A stretch of DNA of 57,964 nucleotides from Ceratorhiza oryzae-sativae (lineage: Eukaryota > Basidiomycota > Agaricomycetes > Cantharellales > Ceratobasidiaceae): assembly GCA_030998015.1 (NCBI GenBank), contig JARWMV010000078.1, forward strand, positions 1 through 57,964. The letters are read 5' to 3'. The position numbers were made by a program, and so were the translations under genes. Shown here piece by piece: positions 1-11,764 of the stretch (within the stretch, counting starts at the first letter, position 1; every line of letters begins with the position of its first letter). A model generated the notes under the pieces. The model had not been told where the DNA came from, made no database searches, and saw only the letters and a list, made by a program, of their open reading frames with translations.

Positions 1-980
1 TTTCGGAATTGAGCAATCCCTGTGAATGCGCTTCTGTATCCATTATCTCAAAACTATGAGACCACAGATCGCAACATGAATAGGGCATGTCATCGCCGAA
101 ACTCCCGGCGATGCGAGTGCATTATCCCCTTGGGAGGACTATTTTGTCCCAATATTCTCAACTTAGGGGCCTGGGAGGGTCGAAGGCTACTACCCTCTAG
201 TCCAACTCTTCCCATTGAGTGTATTTCGAAGCGGAACCTACAAGTTCTAGATGTATAATACGAGCCATTACCTCTCGGGGACCCTGTTAACTCTTCGCTG
301 CGATCGTTTGGCCTAAGTTTTCACCAGGTGAAAGCTCTCAACTTGGAACCGTGCTACGTAACCCCTAAAGATCTCAGCATGTTTCCTCATAGCGTGCCTA
401 GTCTCAAGCATGTACAGATTCAAGTAAATATTACTTCGCCAAAGTTGAACTGGCGACAGAGAATCGAAGCCAAAAGCATTTGTCAGAGTCCGTATGATGG
501 CAAGTTCAGGTTGTACAACGTAACATTTTGAGCTTCCACATAATCTCAATATGACCACAAGCTAGTCTCTGGATAGATTATTGTGTTTGTGAAAAATTTC
601 TGGGATTCCTAGAGACTTTCTTCAGAGCCCGAGGAGCTAGGGCTGACTGGCTTTTGACAGGTGATATTAAGGCTAGAGTCTGAGGGATTTATTTCAACAA
701 TCAATCAAATCCAGTACATTGTTTTAGCGGCCCATCATCAACGGTTGGTACAAGTTCAAGTCAAACCAAGTGTTCAAACAAAGCCAGAGTCAAAGACAGG
801 CAAGGGACATTACGAGGCAAGAGTCACATGAAATGGCACAATCAGTCTAGACATCACATGGCTGCGGTGATTAGTAGGCTAGATACATAGCTGGGCCGGC
901 AACGATATGGTTATCAAGCAAGGAAATATTGGCTGGAGTGACGAAGAGATTCGTGTCAGTGATGGCGATAAACAATGTTT
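1..980. other. No gene recognised
   Basis: Only short overlapping reading frames without domain features are seen. The right part is presumably 3' untranslated and downstream sequence of the Rds1-like gene, which ends at 981. Confidence 0.5.
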
Positions 981-2404
981 CTACAATGGATCCGATGAGC
1001 GTCCGAACTCTTTGAATACTGGCTTATTCTTACCGTTAGCCTGGAGTGGTCCAATATCGTCGTAGACTAAAGCGCCTGGTTGCTTGGTCGAGGCCGAGTT
1101 CCCGTTGATATCCGTCAGCTCCGTGTAGGTGACGTTGTACTGCTGGATCCAAGCAGCATACTATTCGAATGTTTGTTTATTTTTTATGATCGAGGTGTGC
1201 AAAAGCGTGAAACTAACCTTGGCCTTTCCAGGGACAGCCGTTGCAGTAACGTAATCAAAATTCTTGGGCCCGACTTTCTTTCCAGGATCCTCCCACTGGA
1301 AGTTCACGACGCGGCCTGGTTCTGTGAATGGAGGGCGAGCGTTCGCGAGGGCAGCCCTAGAGTCGGTGATATTGGGATTGTTCTAAAATGCTCGCCAGTC
1401 AATTGATATCAATTGGCCAAAATGCCACCCAACCCACAAGAATGGTCAAGGCTGGGAAGTTCCTCCACTTAATCCTATGATTCTCCTTGGGACATTCCTC
1501 GAGGTGGGGCGCAAGCAGTGTCCAAGCCATAGATTGAGTGATACCAGCCTCGAACCAAACCGCCATTGGGAATAAGCCCTCAAACTGGCGGAAAATCATT
1601 TGCTGGCGAGCCTACGTTCGATGGGGGTCAGAACATTACTCTGGGTACGCAACTTGATAGCAAGCACCTCTGTGGTAATCGATTGGAGAAGAATTTGGGC
1701 GCTCGCACGCGAATCGAGGTGAGGAAGGAAGCCATAGACTCCAGATTCGCCCCAACGGGTAAGCTCATGAGATCAAAATATCAGAATATATCACAGAACC
1801 ATGCAGGAAACAAATAACTCACTTTTTGACAAAAGTCGTTGAACTCCGGAACGGTCTGGAAGGGATAAGTGTACTTGCAAGGCTTAGACGCCTTGTCAGC
1901 TAAAATTGAAAACCTTATTCACGCCGCTCTGGAATGCCCATGCTCGTACTCACGCCCACCCAATAAATTACCCAGCGCCCGAGCATGGCCGATCTCCTGC
2001 TCCGCCATAAACTCAATGAGGTAGCGATCGTCTGCATTCATACCAGCCGCTTCAAATTCGGCGTCAGAGAACTTTTGGAGCCCGTAGCGGAACAAATCGA
2101 GCTCAATCCACTCTTGGTTTAGGGCGAGGTTCTGAATAGTTAGATTTGGTCAACAAGGCATGCTTCAGTCTTCAGTAGACCTATTTACGATAGACTCGTA
2201 GTCGAAATCGCTCGCGACATGGTAGACCGGTTTGGGAGGGTTAACTCCACCCTTGGGAGGCGTGAACTTGTCGTCATTGTTTCGTGCACGGATAATTTCG
2301 GGTCCGTCATAAACCAGCATTGAAGGAGAGCGAAGATTTCGATCGCGGGGAGGAGCGGCGTTGACCAGAGCAGCCAAGGCAGCGAGGAGTGCAGTGGTCT
2401 TCAT
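981..2404 (-). CDS. Rds1-type ferritin-like secreted protein
   Basis: Probable stress-response protein of the Rds1 family (ferritin-like fold); the biochemical role of the family is poorly defined. The start at 2404 gives a signal peptide (MKTTALLAALAALVNA). Exon 1 ends at ..DFDYESI and splices to NLALNQEWIELDLF. A ferritin-like stretch follows (EFMAEQEIGHARALGNLLGG), then MIFRQFEGLFPM and WFEAGITQSMAWTLLAPHL, and a C-terminal exon with NFQWEDPGKK and YDDIGPLQANGKNKPVF, ending GRSSDPL-stop at 981. Glu and His residues in QEIGHA fit the ferritin-like helices. At least four introns with ordinary splice sites are needed. The length fits the family and no disruption was seen. A TATA-like element lies 43 bp upstream of the ATG. 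The family assignment rests on recognising conserved blocks. Confidence 0.85.
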
Positions 2405-3361
2405 GTTAGGGAGCTGGGGTGCCGAGTCAAGGCCAAGAATGTCCCGTATAAATACTCTTGAGAAGGACGCATCCCAACTATCCGACGTCAGTCTGGCTTC
2501 CAGGCTAGTCGATGAAGTCATGTATCCGCAAAATCGACAAGGGTTCTGCAAATCGTCTGCTGTACCGATCGAGTTCCGGCGCTTGCAGAGCGTTGGATCG
2601 AATGAACGAAGCACCGATCACCATCATCGATCTTCGATATACATGCTCTTGCAGGACCTTCCGTGAGAGTTCCGCCACCTGGCGCCAAGGATAAATGTTG
2701 TTCCCGTGAGACAAGATGATCACAGAAGCTGGAGCTGGCTTATTTCCACGGCGTACGAGGATAGAACCTCAGTATCGATGATGGCAATGGTGTCATTATT
2801 CCAGACAAAATGTATTGGAGAACTCGGCCAACGAGGATTACGCTCGCCGGCTGTTACGTTGACTTGTCAGCCGGTGCTCGACGCTCATGGAGAAACCACT
2901 AACTTAATGCATACGTTATTTTTTAGTCGTGGCCAACGCGAGTCCAGGGCCTCGCCACGATGCAAATGCGTTGCTCAGCCCGACAATATTAGCCAGTTAT
3001 CAACAATTCGCTTTTTAAGTGTCGTCCGTTGATGTTCTGTATACTCCAATACGTGTGGTAATGTGATGTGCGAGACACGGAGTGAGTCAAATCGAGAACT
3101 TGCGATTCCACGTGACAGGTCAATGACATAAGTGGTCCCACGAGACCAAAGCGAACTGCGGTGTTCCCCAATGAGCGAAATATTGCCACCGATGCTTATC
3201 AGGCCGCCAAGAGTCCATCGGAGGCTGATGCTGCTAGATAGTAGTTTAGCGTGCGGCCATCGGCGGGTTGTCGCCGGCACATTGATGGTGTTGTTATCGA
3301 GGTCTGGTATCTGCATTGTCCCGAACCACTTATAACCGGCCTCGTTGAATTCTTGGTAGTA
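2405..3361. other. Divergent intergenic region, Rds1-like / P450
   Basis: This 957-bp stretch holds the promoters of two divergent genes. Reading frames on both strands reach 135 codons but show no domain, signal peptide or coherent exon structure, so no gene is called. Confidence 0.5.
2447..2454 (-). promoter_or_regulatory. TATA-like element of the Rds1-like gene
   Basis: TATTTATA on the minus strand, 43 bp before the start codon at 2404. Position and sequence suit a core promoter; not otherwise tested. Confidence 0.45.
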
Positions 3362-5581
3362 ATGCCTCTCTTCCCTCTCCATTTTATCATCATGATAAGT
3401 TACTATATTATCCTGATAGGTATTTCGTTTATCCCTATTGCTGGCTACCTAGGGTCGAAGCGGCATAAGAGGCTCCCTCCTTCCCCAAAATGGTTCCCGT
3501 TTGTGGGAAACGCGTTTTCCTTTCCATCAGTCAACCAGCACATAGCATACAGGGACATGAGCAAGCATTTAGACAGTGAGCTCTTTGAAAACAAAATCAC
3601 GCAGTTATCCTCTCACTCGTATGTTTCACCAGGCGATATCATCTCATACAGTGTCCTCGGCCATACCGTTGTTGTCCTCAACTCGCTGGAATCAGTTACG
3701 GACCTCTTTGTCAAGAGAGCGTTGATTTACTCCAGCCCTCTCGAACTCCCATGCTAACCGATCAACGCCTGTGAGGATTAATGTTTATTGTAGTTCACAT
3801 AGTCACCTCGTCTGATTGTCCCAATAGCTTTGGTTGGGGTATGGAAACTAGCACGCTTCGCTATGCAGAGCGGTGGAAACGACAGCGCAAGTTAACACAA
3901 TCCGCCCTCCACCCCTCCGCAAACAATGAGCTACGAAATATTATGGTCAACCAGGCCAGAATTTCAGCTAGGAGGCTCCTTGAAAACCCCGAGAACATAT
4001 CGGCAGAAGTCAAGTGGTAACTCGACATATCAACTATACTCTGAGTTTGCACTGAATGAATCCGCCCTGCAGGCTCACGGCATCAAACATCCTTTCCTCT
4101 GTCTACGGATACCAGCCTTCGTACCCACACGATGAATTGGTGGATGTAGTAAAGGCGGCTTCGCACAAACTTGGTCAAGCCGCTAACCCCGGAAGCAAGT
4201 TAGCATTTATTTCAAAATCTCATCGATTATTCATAAGGAGCATAGATTTCTACGTGAATGTTCTTCCGTGGCTGAAATACGTCCCTTCATGGTTGCCTGG
4301 TGCGGGCTGGAAGCGCAAGGCCAGGAACTGGCGTATCGACAAAGATAGAATGGTAAATGAGCCATTTGAATGGACAAAGACCCAGATGGTGGGCATCATC
4401 TCACCCGATAGACGGATACCTATCAGTCACTAAAATCTGACTGTAGGCGAAAGGTTCTGCTTGTCCCTCGATCTTGAAAAACCTGCTAGCCAAGCTGGAG
4501 GACACTGGGCCTGGCGATCTGGACCTTAACGAAGAAGAGGGGATCATTCGGTGGGCCACGGGTGCATTGTTCGCGGGTGAGTACACGACGCCTCACATTA
4601 TCATGGCTTGATTCTGAAATACGCTTATAGCTGGTGCCGATACCGTCAGCGGAAATCCTTTCAAAACATGCAGCTGCCTCCTGAAACTAATCTGTAGATC
4701 GATGCTGCCCTGATGACTTTCGTGCTCGCCATGGTCCTTCACCCGGATGTGCAGCGCAAAGTACAAACCGAGTTAGACTCAGTTTTAGGCGATGATAGAC
4801 TCCCCGAACTAGGCGACCGCGAGTCTATGCCTTATTTGCATAGTGTCATCAAAGAGGTGCTCCGATGGAACTCCGTTGCTGCGCTTGGTATGAAGCTCAC
4901 AGATTTCCATCGTGAATGAACTAATCTGCATTCTGATAGGCATTCCACACGTCTGTTCGCAAGACGACACATACAAAGGATATCTAATCCCGAAAGGTGC
5001 AATTGTGTTCGTGCACTACGTTGAACTTGGTGCTGTAGCTGACCCTATCTTATTAAACTATGCAGCCTTGGTAATACTTGGTACGCCGAATCGATCTAGC
5101 TACATGCGTCGCTTTGGGAGATTTATTGAAACTGGTATCAATAGGGCCATCAGTAACGATCACCGGATTTATCCCGAGCCGCAGTCTTTCAACCCCGATC
5201 GATTCCTTGATCCGAATCTACCAGACGTGCCAGTATTTGGCACTGGGCGGCGGTAGGCATATATAGATCTCAATAGCCTATTTATCATGATATCAATTAA
5301 TTGCTTTATGCAGTGTTTGTCCTGGATCGCATTTCGCCGGCGACAGCTTGTTCGTTATGGCAAGCACGCTTCTATCAATCTTCCACATAACCCCCATCCC
5401 GGGCAAACCAATACCTGAGGCGAAGTTTGAGATGGATAGTCTTGCTTCGTACGTGACAGAGAGATCCCCATTTGTGGGGGTCCAGTTGACATTACCCTTA
5501 TGCAGACACCCCGCCCCATTCTTTTGCACATTTGTTCCAAGATCAGAAAAACGAGAACGCCTGGTCCTTTCGACGGCTTAA
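3362..5581 (+). CDS. Cytochrome P450 monooxygenase
   Basis: Membrane-bound haem monooxygenase; substrate unknown. The N-terminus has a hydrophobic anchor and then the proline-rich hinge LPPSPKWFPFVGN. Later exons give the C-helix region RYAERWKRQRKLTQSALHP, the I-helix AGADT just before an intron, the K-helix ExxR (KEVLRW), the PERF-type FNPDRFLDP and the haem loop FGTGRR joined over an intron to VCPG, with the Cys ligand encoded just after 5311. The last intron (GTACGT to ATGCAG, about 5450-5506) leads to HPAPFFCTFVPRSEK and a stop at 5581. Start 3362 is chosen for the anchor; 3392 is also possible. One segment (about 5011-5150) is longer than expected between GAIVF and AISNDHRIYPEP, so either an intron with a weak donor or an insertion is present. 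It resembles the abundant basidiomycete P450s of secondary metabolism. Confidence 0.82.
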
Positions 5582-7007
5582 ACCCAAACCACGGCCAAAT
5601 GGGTTTGACGGGGGACTGATCAAATGAAGCCGATGCTAGCGTTATCTCTCGCATTGGTGCTGGAAGCTCGCAAATTGTATTCCTTGAACAAATAAATTGA
5701 GCACTTTTTAAATGAACACGCGAGACCGGTTGGACTGTTGCGTATATGCAGGAGATCCTGTGGCTTTTGTTATGGCAATTTTCACAAGTCGGGGCTGATC
5801 CAATAGCAAACGCCGAAGTGTCAAAAAAAAAAGCTCTGTCGACGAGGGCGCCGCAAAAAGTGAATTTATCAAAATACTTGGGTGTGCGATTCGATCTCAC
5901 TCACTGAGGCGAACATTTAGACATACAGTCGGCCCAACGATCGCGTCAATGTGTGAATAAAGGCGCAGATATAGATAGGTCATTACAGGAGAGTGGTGGA
6001 CGGAGCAAGGGCGAAAGGAAAGATAAAATGACGAAGCACGAGACGACTGGGGAGTGGGGGACCCGTGGCTGAGAGGCGGCCAAGGGGCTACCGGGGCACC
6101 AGAGACGCGAGGGGTGACTCGCAGGTCGGGTGGCCGACCTGGCGTCCCGCCAGACAGGAGTGGTGGGCGGGTGCAAAAATTCCAGTAATAAATGTGTATG
6201 TGAGGACTGGATCAACGACGAGCGATGGTAGAGAGAGAGATGCAAAGGGAGCGTCGGAGGACACGTGATCCGTGGCGCTCCCTGGCGGCTAAGTCTATGC
6301 CGAGGGCCTCCGCGCGCTGCGGGCCAGTCACCAGATATACTCTTGATTGAAACTGTAGGCCAATTCAAGGGCTGAAATCCCCGTAGTGCAAAATCAAAAG
6401 TATATGTATATATAACTGTTCGCCTCAGCTAGCGAGATCGAATAGTACATCCAAGTGTTTTGATAACTTCACTCGTTGTAGCGCACATGTCAAAATAGTG
6501 TATTCGACGCGGCGTTGTTTTTTTGGGTCGGCTCTAAGTCATGAAAAGCACCACAAATGGGTAAGCCTTTTATTTTATATGCCATGGTCATGACAGTATC
6601 ACCGGATAGCGATATCATAGTTAGCCACTTAAACACCGTCTTCTTCAATCAGTGTATATATATTCAGTCATCTTTCTGCAGTAGGACAGTTCTTGGCTGT
6701 GGGGAATAGCTAAAATCATACGCTCATTGCGTTCTACACTATGATGGCCTGCTAACCCCGACATCATTGTTTTTTGTTTTTTTTGAAAACCCATCCCACT
6801 GGAAAAAAAAATACAAAGCAAAAAACACAGCCATTCACATTTGGAACAATCACGCCGTAATCGCATCCTACGGCTTGGCATTCTCAGAAACGATAACAAA
6901 GTCATCATGATCTCCATTCTGAATAACGCATCTTGTCCATATTCACAGCGAATATATACAAATACTTAGATCCGAGGAGCAGATTTCCGAATGTTATGTA
7001 CTGCAGT
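5582..7007. other. Intergenic region with a foldback element
   Basis: No gene is recognised. Most of the stretch is taken up by the 653-bp inverted-repeat element at 5840-6492. The rest is AT-rich, with poly-A/T runs near 6770-6810. A 140-codon minus frame inside the element is low-complexity and was not accepted. Confidence 0.5.
5840..6492. mobile_element. Foldback/MITE-like element, 76-bp arms
   Basis: Two imperfect inverted arms, 5840-5915 and 6417-6492, pair over about 75 bp. The longest shared blocks are TATCAAAA-ACTTGG, ATTCGATCTC and TGAGGCGAACA. The 500 bp between the arms has no coding feature. Size, lack of coding capacity and terminal inverted arms suit a non-autonomous DNA transposon. 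No target-site duplication could be defined, so the exact ends are uncertain. Confidence 0.55.
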
Positions 7008-7523
7008 TTACATCTTATGTAACGCGAGGGGGTGGTCGCTGAATGCGGGGCCCTCGTACGGCACAGCCTTGTTGGTCTGCTTCCAGAGAGTCTCGCCCTC
7101 CGATCCAGGAGTAGGGGGAGACATTCCGTTCTCATGCCAAGTGATCGGATCCGCCTCGTCAACGTTGATCTGCAAATATATTAATTGTCCGTATTGTCCC
7201 ATAAGCAGGCAGAGACTCACCTCCCAATCCAACCCTTTTTCAGCGGTGAACGGCTTTACGGCTCGCTCATACGCTCGCATAAACGCGACCTTTCTGTCAT
7301 CGTTGGCGAAATGCCGAGCAATATGTTGAATATTGATTCGGACAAATTTATCATTGAGCTCTCCGCCAATAAAATAGGAAGCTTTGTCAACTTCAATAAA
7401 GAGGACCACAACATAAAAGGCGGGCATGGTGGTTGCGTAGAGTGCGGTGATTGACTTGGCCATGGCTTCTTTTTCAGCGGCGGTGTAAAGGCCGGCAGAG
7501 ATATAAATGCGGTGAAGAGGCAT
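7008..7523 (-). CDS. Tautomerase-superfamily protein, Pro-1 present
   Basis: Member of the tautomerase/MIF superfamily, closest in appearance to fungal proteins related to cis-3-chloroacrylic acid dehalogenase. The sequence starts MPLHRIYISAGL, so removal of Met exposes the N-terminal proline that acts as the catalytic base in this superfamily. The core AFYVVVLFIEVDKASYF is followed by FVRINIQHIARHF, with two Arg that may bind a carboxylate (inference). One intron separates EKGLDWE from INVDEADPITWHENG. The protein is about 150 residues, one full domain. The gene is tandem and co-directional with the copy at 8160-8683, with the intron at the same position. A TATA-like TATTTAAGT (minus strand) lies about 80 bp upstream of the ATG. 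The native substrate cannot be told. Confidence 0.85.
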   Translation of the reverse strand: MPLHRIYISAGLYTAAEKEAMAKSITALYATTMPAFYVVVLFIEVDKASYFIGGELNDKFVRINIQHIARHFANDDRKVAFMRAYERAVKPFTAEKGLDWEVSLCLLMGQYGQLIYLQINVDEADPITWHENGMSPPTPGSEGETLWKQTNKAVPYEGPAFSDHPLALHKM

Positions 7524-8159
7524 GGTGAATTGGGTGCAAGCTAATCGCGTGGGGCTAGGCCGAGTATTCAATGAGTCTGAGGATGAAGCGTGAGGTTCAG
7601 CTACTTAAATACGCTGTTGTCCGAACCTCTCGACCGGGCAATGCGCGGGATGTGTAAGTGAGCTGACCGCACCGGTTAGTAGAGGCCGAATGTAAATACC
7701 AAACGATCTCGACTCGCAATAAAACCCGACCGAGCCGAAGGCCAAGAAAATCGGTATTTCAAAATTCCTCATCCATCCGTCTGGCGGAAACCGAGCCCCG
7801 CACGGGCTAACGAGAACCAGGTAGCGTGCTATGTCGGGCATGCCAGCCCGACGAGTGTTTGTCTTCATTTGTGCATCATCTGCGCGCTCTTATCCCAAAA
7901 TTCCTACAACAAATGAATACCAGCTAACTCGAAATTTGATCTTTCCCCATTCTATTCTCCTAAAATGATTTTGGGCTGCCATCAACTTGTCAAACATAAA
8001 GTGATACGATTTATTTTCTCTTTTTGCACGGATTAGGCATGAACCCACCACGACCATGAGTCTCACACGGATAGTATCTTCCCCACATAATGGTGGCGTA
8101 TATGCCTCGGGATCCTATTGTACATTTAAATAATCCTCACAGCGTCAAGTGACTGTAGT
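7524..8159. other. Spacer between the tandem tautomerase genes
   Basis: This is the promoter region of the downstream tautomerase gene. A short stretch near 7650-7690 (gaccgcaccggttag) resembles 8815-8835 upstream of the other copy, so the duplication probably included promoter sequence. No other gene is seen. Confidence 0.45.
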
Positions 8160-8683
8160 TTAGAATTTACGAAATGCGAATTCCTTATCACGACAGGAGG
8201 GTCCGCTATATGGGAGGGCCCTGTTCGAATCCCTCCATCGAGTCTCTGCATCTGACTTGGGTGCAGGGGGAGGGATACCGTTCTGGTGCCAGGCAGTAGG
8301 ATCCGACTCGTCAATACTGATCTACAACGATGTGAATGAATGAGTAAGGTGGCGTACAGGGGCTTGAGGAAGGGACCAACCTCCCAATTTAAACCTTTAT
8401 CAAAAATATACGGTTTCACCACGCGCTCATACGCCTCCATAAACTGTAGCTTGTTATCGTCGTCGCCAAACTGCCGAGCGAGATGCTGAACGCTGATCCG
8501 GACAAATCTGTCGGATAGTTGTCCACCGACAAAGCAGGAGTTCTTGTCGACTTCAATAAAGAGCACGACGACGTAAAAGGCAGGGATGATATCCTTGTAG
8601 ATCCCGGTTATGTAATAGGCTATGCATGACTTTTCATCAGGAGTGAAAAGGTCGGGGGTAGTGTATATGCGGTGAAAAGCCAT
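8160..8683 (-). CDS. Tautomerase paralogue lacking catalytic Pro-1
   Basis: Tandem paralogue of the gene at 7008-7523 with the same two-exon layout. Shared blocks are AFYVVVLFIEVDK, FVRISVQHLARQF and a second exon starting ISIDESDPTAWHQNG, ending AFRKF-stop. The protein starts MAFHRIY: the second codon is GCT (Ala) where the paralogue has CCT (Pro). The N-terminal Pro is the catalytic base of the superfamily, so this copy is probably inactive as a tautomerase or has another role. The frame is open throughout, the splice sites are good (GTTGGT..TGTAG) and the rest of the fold is conserved. That argues for maintained function rather than plain decay. Confidence 0.82.
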
Positions 8684-10051
8684 TCTGAAAGCTATTAATG
8701 CTATTATGAGCCGTGGGACTGAGTGCAGATGGTGTTTGAGATAAAGCATTGAGACCGGCAGTTCAAATACACTTGCTTCCGAGAGCCGACCAGGGTGAAA
8801 CATGAGGTATGCGTGCCGCCCGCATCGGTTAGTGCAGAGCAGATTCTGGCGCGGCTGGCTCTGGGATACTATTTCGGAAAACGACGGATGTTAAACTATC
8901 AAAGGTGTAAGCTCGCGCATCAGCCGGAGCCCGGGAGTTGGAGGCGAATACTTGGCTATATGACACGCGCAATGAATCAAACTCATTTCTTGGCACCTGG
9001 CTCGATAAAACAAGTCCGGATATGATTGATAACTGAATCCAGGTTCATAGTCTGCGAGTACATGATTCCTGTATTAATGTGCTGGACGTTGTTCAGAGTA
9101 GCGTAGCATGCCAGGAAAAGTGCCATTCTCACTCAAAAACGATAATTCAACCGATATACGCGATTTGAGCGTTTGTTTCGTAACGACCAAGAAATGTCTT
9201 ACATGCTTCATATCTAATGCCCTCCCCCAGACCTTTGGACACAGTTCGTTCGTACAAATAAGTTGCCGCAGATGCCAGTCGACTTCGAAGTCACAACGTG
9301 GTTATCACTCTGAGCACCCCAATAGGATACCAGAGACAATACTGCGCGCACTCTACTGTTGTAGAATGTGCTCGGCCAAAAGCAAATTCGCTAGTTAGGG
9401 CTAGCTATCGCCCTGGTTCTACCTAAGCCTAATTGACACCCGGGTAGCTCAGATTAGCATGCGCTACTGGCGTTTATTCTGCTTAGGTAGAACCGGCGCT
9501 CTGACTAGCCCTCAGTAACGAATTGGATTTTGGCGGAGTGTGAGGGGATCGAGTTGCGTGAATAAAGATGCCTTTGTAATAATCAAGAGCGCTTTACTCT
9601 CGATTTGCGACTCGGCGAGATGCAAGTGGAGCATAAATGCAATGGAGGCATGAACGATGAGTCCTGCCGATTCGATGGCCGGGTCGAGGGGTTTGCTATT
9701 GATCCCTATCTTATCCGCATTTTTTATTATAAATTTGAGATACCAAAATAGTCAAAAAAAATAGCTCATCTCGCAAAATTATCGGGCATCTCCTAATAAA
9801 CACCTCCTCTTGTGACCCGAGGCCTTCCTGCCACCTCAACAATGCAAGAAATACATCAAAAGGCTCAAGCGTTTCAAAAATCTGCTCAGAGAGATGATAA
9901 AATGGATTATAGTACTACACGAGTTGTATAACAAACCAGCACCCGGCACCCAACCATATCTCCCTGCCTTCCTCCGATTCGACTTGGTATCCCGCTAAGA
10001 AGCTGCATCTTTAGGGCACCCCAACACACGTATGAAAACGCATTTCCTGCG
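8684..10051. other. Intergenic region with a 116-bp MITE
   Basis: No gene is recognised in this 1.4-kb stretch. It contains the short inverted-repeat element at 9397-9512 and AT-rich sequence around 9715-9780. Confidence 0.5.
9397..9512. mobile_element. Short MITE with 32-bp terminal inverted repeats
   Basis: The arms 9397-9428 and 9481-9512 match at 26 of 32 positions. Both contain AGGGCTAG at the outer end and GGTTCTACCTAAGC at the inner end. The 52-bp centre has no coding capacity. No clear target duplication is seen. Confidence 0.6.
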
Positions 10052-11764
10052 TCACTCCCCCGCACCCACTCTCCAACTCTCCCTAAGATCCAAGCTGCCC
10101 AGATCGACACCCTCAAACGCCCGATCGACGACCTTTTGCGATCGACGCTCGGTCACGCGCAGCCAAGCATATACGAGATCCCATGCGTCGTGGATGACGA
10201 CGTACATGGCGTATCCGAGAACGTTTCGCCACCTGCCGAAAAAGAATAATATGGAGATTTGAATGTGAACGGGAAGCGGGCGATATGAAAATGTACAAGA
10301 AAATGGACATACCAAACGGGCTCAAGGTCATCCCAGCTCCATGCTCGCCGGACTACAATCCGACCTCGACCCAACCCTTCGACGACCCGCTCGATCCAAC
10401 TCCGGTTCATGCCCAACCCGAGTCCGAGACCCAGCACCGGCCGCGAAAATACCCGCTCTTCTCCATTCCTTCGTAACCCGATCAAGGAACGAATAGCAGG
10501 CGATCGATGCGAGAACGAATGAAGAATCTGGCCCGAGGCAGAGGCGATAAACGGGAATAAGAGCGTGGTCGTAAAGAGAAACGACACGGGCGGGCGTTCC
10601 CCTGCCTCGATTCGTCGTGCCGGGACTTGAGCTTGTTCGGCCTCGGCCACTTGGGCTTCGCCTTCTTGCCCTGCTTCGCCCGGTTCTGTGTCGTCTTGGT
10701 GATTTTGGTGGTGGTGGCGGGAAGATCGACGGGACCGACGTCGTCGGAGGACGGTATCGTTGTGGAGTTGGAGGCGGCGACGAACTCTATATGCGACGAA
10801 TCGGATGATAGCTTCTGCTCCGATGTCGAATAGTTTTTGTTTGGTAAACGTGTATATTGCTTGGACTGTTTGACGTTATTCATTGGTACCACTGTCTATA
10901 ATGGATGGCGGAAAGAAAAGATAGCTCACCACACGGCAAAAACGCCAGCACGACCGTCGGGCTGGGCGGATAACTGAATACCGCACCTGGGTTGGGTTGA
11001 CCGGCCGAGTCGTAAGCCAGCATCGGAAGCGAGATGCACATGATCTGTAAGAGTGACCGGGCTTGGGTGACCTGTGTCCCCTGGAAGGCGAGGGCGACGA
11101 ATGGCTAGTGTGAAAAAAGGAGTTAGGTGAGACTGACGAAGATGTGGCTCGGACTTGCCAAATGGAAGAACGTGGAATAACTCCATTGGAAAGGGTTGTT
11201 TCCGATTAAAAACGTGTATGTCTCTCGCCCGAGGATTAGACGAGCTGTGATCGCTCCATAGGCCGTGGCCGGGATCAATAGTCCAAAGAAGATCCCTATA
11301 CCCAGTCAAAATCCCCTTTGTCTCGGTCGTTTCGCGACGCACCATTGAACATGGCGACCTTTCTAACAACCATCCCCGCTGTCTCGACGACATTCATCAA
11401 CGCCAAGAGTGGGCTCTTGTGACCAACGATCTGGTACTTGGTTTTGCACTGGGGGCAGCAGAGTGCGTTGCTGGCGCTTGGGTTTCCCGGGACGGTGGAT
11501 TCAGATATCCAAGTGAGGAGACATAGTTCGTGTGCTATGAGTGTGCATTTGCCTGGCCATATCGAGCTCAGGTTGAGATAGAATAGCAGGGACAGGTGGG
11601 CGTACAGGGATGGATCCACCGGGGTTTATCACTCGGCGTGATGGGGTGGCTCTCTTCTTCCATGCATATCCAACACACCTATGGCAGATATTAATATGCA
11701 TTTAAAGCAGAATATAGCGAGCGCCTACGCGTGTCTTGAGATCGTAGACTGTGGGGGCGGACAT
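10052..11764 (-). CDS. RING-CH (MARCH-type) membrane E3 ubiquitin ligase
   Basis: Probable membrane E3 ligase that passes ubiquitin to membrane-protein substrates. The start at 11764 gives MSAPTVYDLKTR, spliced (GTAGGC..CATAG) to VCWICMEEE. The RING-CH (C4HC3) ligands are visible in order: CWIC, HPCKC (joined over a second intron), AHELCLLTW, then CCPQCKTKYQI. Downstream exons carry hydrophobic stretches (IFFGLLIPATAYGAITARLIL; SYPPSPTVVLAFLPC; FLFTTTLLFPFIAS) and a terminal exon ending at 10052 after NVLGYAMYVVIHDAWDLVY. This order, with RING-CH at the N-terminus and several membrane spans after it, is typical of MARCH ligases. The middle exons (about 10480-11150) are the least secure. It shares a 74-bp divergent promoter with GLO3. 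Confidence 0.8.

Noticed and set aside
2975..3382. 135-codon minus-strand frame upstream of the P450
   Set aside because: No signal peptide, domain or exon continuation; it overlaps the P450 promoter and start.
5355..5900. 181-codon minus-strand frame over the P450 3' end
   Set aside because: Overlaps convincing P450 exons (VCPG haem loop) and shows no recognisable feature.
8223..8233. GTTCGAATCCC, like a tRNA T-loop
   Set aside because: Lies within the second exon of the tautomerase paralogue and has no surrounding tRNA structure.
9430..9470. tRNA-like sequence inside the 116-bp element
   Set aside because: A D-arm-like stretch is present, but no acceptor stem pairing, anticodon arm or T-loop (GTTCGA) follows.
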